A stretch of 6,533 bases of DNA from assembly GCA_029865665.1 (NCBI GenBank), contig JARXAV010000199.1, positions 1-6,533 of the forward strand, given 5' to 3'. Under the pieces are notes generated by a model. The model was not told the DNA's origin. It saw only the letters and a list, made by a program, of their open reading frames with translations, and did not search any database. Position 1 is the stretch's first letter. Every line of letters starts with the position of its first letter. The translations under genes were made by a program, and so were the position numbers. The stretch is from Flectobacillus sp. GTDB lineage: Bacteria; Bacteroidota; Bacteroidia; Cytophagales; Spirosomataceae. This document shows positions 5,930 to 6,533 of the stretch, one piece after another.

Positions 5930-6301
5930 TTACTTCACCGCAATACAAGAAATTTCTACGTTTACATCCTTTGGTAAACGAGCTACTTCTACGGTTTCAC
6001 GAGCAGGAGGATTAGCTTCAAAATAGCGACCATATACTTCGTTGATAGTGGCGAAGTTATTCATATCTTTTACGAAAATAGAACACTTTACCACGTTCTC
6101 GAAGTTCATTTCTGCGGCTTCAAGAATGGCTTTTAAGTTTTCCATTACCTGACGAGTTTCCTCTTCAATACTTGCTCCAAACTGAGCTGCCATTAAAGCA
6201 ATTTGTCCAGAAACGTATAGTGTGCCATTCGATAAAACAGCTTGTGAATAAGGGCCAATAGCTGCGGGAGCTTTATCTGTAAAAATAATTTGCTTGCTCA
6301 T
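5930..6301 (-). CDS. ridA: RidA family 2-iminobutanoate/2-iminopropanoate deaminase
   Basis: RidA (YjgF/YER057c/UK114 family) hydrolyses reactive enamine/imine intermediates released by PLP-dependent enzymes such as threonine dehydratase, protecting other PLP enzymes. It is a cytoplasmic homotrimer with active sites between subunits. The 123-residue product has the full family length and hallmarks: APAAIGPYSQAV (11-22, with Tyr18), YVSGQI (29-34), TRQVMENLKAILEAA (49-63), FVKDMNNFATINEVY (76-90), PPARETVEVARLPKD (98-112) with the substrate-carboxylate-binding arginine as Arg101, and VEISCIA with Glu116. All key residues of active members are present. The ATG at 6301 is in the family's normal position. 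It is the first minus-strand gene after the divergent VOC gene, so its promoter must lie in 6302-6444, and it may lead the operon that includes the HEPN-like and fic genes. Confidence 0.96.
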   Translation of the reverse strand: MSKQIIFTDKAPAAIGPYSQAVLSNGTLYVSGQIALMAAQFGASIEEETRQVMENLKAILEAAEMNFENVVKCSIFVKDMNNFATINEVYGRYFEANPPARETVEVARLPKDVNVEISCIAVK

Positions 6302-6444
6302 GATGAAATAAGGCTGTGAATTTCGTTAAAAACTTCTGCAAGTTACAAAAACCATTTTGCATAGTTCTATCTTAATTTCTGTACTTTTACAAAAAAACAA
6401 AAACCAGTACTCATTCGACCTCCCAAATAATCTTTTAGACGCTT
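6302..6444. other. divergent intergenic region between ridA and the VOC gene
   Basis: This 143-base AT-rich stretch must carry promoters for both directions. A plausible plus-strand promoter is listed separately. I see no clear TAnnTTTG element for ridA on the minus strand, and no hairpin or operator-like palindrome that stands out. Confidence 0.6.
6357..6389 (+). promoter_or_regulatory. candidate housekeeping promoter of the VOC gene
   Basis: A TTG (6357-6359) is followed after 22 bases by TACTTTTA (6382-6389), which matches TAnnTTTG in all but the last base. This is the -33/-7 arrangement of the Bacteroidota primary sigma factor. The expected start near 6395 leaves a leader of about 50 bases before the ATG at 6445. 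Confidence 0.45.
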
Positions 6445-6533
6445 ATGTTACCCATCCAACGAATCCATCACGTTGCCATTATTGTTGGTAATTACGATGT
6501 ATCTAAACACTTTTATACGAAGGTGTTAGGTTT
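6445..6533 (+). CDS. YaeR-like glyoxalase/VOC superfamily protein (N-terminal 29 residues, truncated by window edge)
   Basis: The visible part reads MLPIQRIHHVAIIVGNYDVS then KHFYTKVLG, running off the window end. This is the opening beta-alpha unit of the vicinal-oxygen-chelate fold: a first strand with the metal-ligand histidine (HHVAII) followed by the amphipathic helix that ends FYTKVLGF-like. It closely resembles E. coli YaeR (GloA2), for which glyoxalase I-like activity is suggested. VOC proteins bind a divalent metal and act on varied small molecules, so the substrate cannot be given. An in-frame TAG at 6436-6438 shows that the ATG at 6445 is the first usable start. The gene is divergent from ridA; a shared detoxification theme is possible but unproven. 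Confidence 0.85.
   Translation, partial: MLPIQRIHHVAIIVGNYDVSKHFYTKVLG

Noticed and set aside
1..6533. CRISPR array, tRNA, rRNA or complete insertion sequence
   Set aside because: No regularly spaced direct repeats, no cloverleaf, no rRNA signature and no transposase were found on either strand.

Overview
The window looks like a chromosomal stretch from a Bacteroidota bacterium, most likely of the Cytophagales type. The evidence is an AT-rich genome (about 40% GC in housekeeping genes by hand count), few recognisable Shine-Dalgarno sites, a TAnnTTTG-like promoter element, and a large secreted protein made of WD/PQQ-like and Ig-like repeats of the kind these bacteria display on their surface. 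The genus cannot be fixed from the sequence alone.

Layout. All genes but the last lie on the minus strand, so transcription runs from high to low coordinates. At the right edge a YaeR-like glyoxalase/VOC gene starts on the plus strand (6445 onward, cut by the window end). It is divergent from ridA (5930-6301, enamine/imine deaminase). Downstream of ridA, closely spaced, come a 208-residue protein with a HEPN-like C-terminal domain (5273-5899), a Fic-domain AMP-transferase (4502-5269) and gltX, glutamyl-tRNA synthetase (2971-4467). A repeat-bearing intergenic stretch of 330 bases follows, then a 62-residue charged small protein (2452-2640), a second repeat-bearing spacer, and gatC (1967-2254). 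A strong intrinsic terminator closes gatC. Beyond it an ECF-sigma-like promoter drives a secreted multidomain surface protein, of which only the first 610 residues are in the window (1-1830).

How the genes fit together. GltX and GatC both belong to glutamyl/glutaminyl-tRNA metabolism. RidA is a housekeeping detoxifier of reactive imines from PLP enzymes. The pair in between, the HEPN-like gene and fic, is separated by only 3 bases and has lower GC (about 29% and 34%) than ridA (about 38%) and gltX (about 40%), which suggests an acquired two-gene cassette. Because HEPN toxins of the HEPN/MNT systems are silenced by AMPylation, a HEPN-like protein translationally coupled to a Fic AMP-transferase is the most interesting hypothesis here. 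It remains inference. The intergenic spacers around the 62-residue gene carry a dispersed, partly inverted repeat family.
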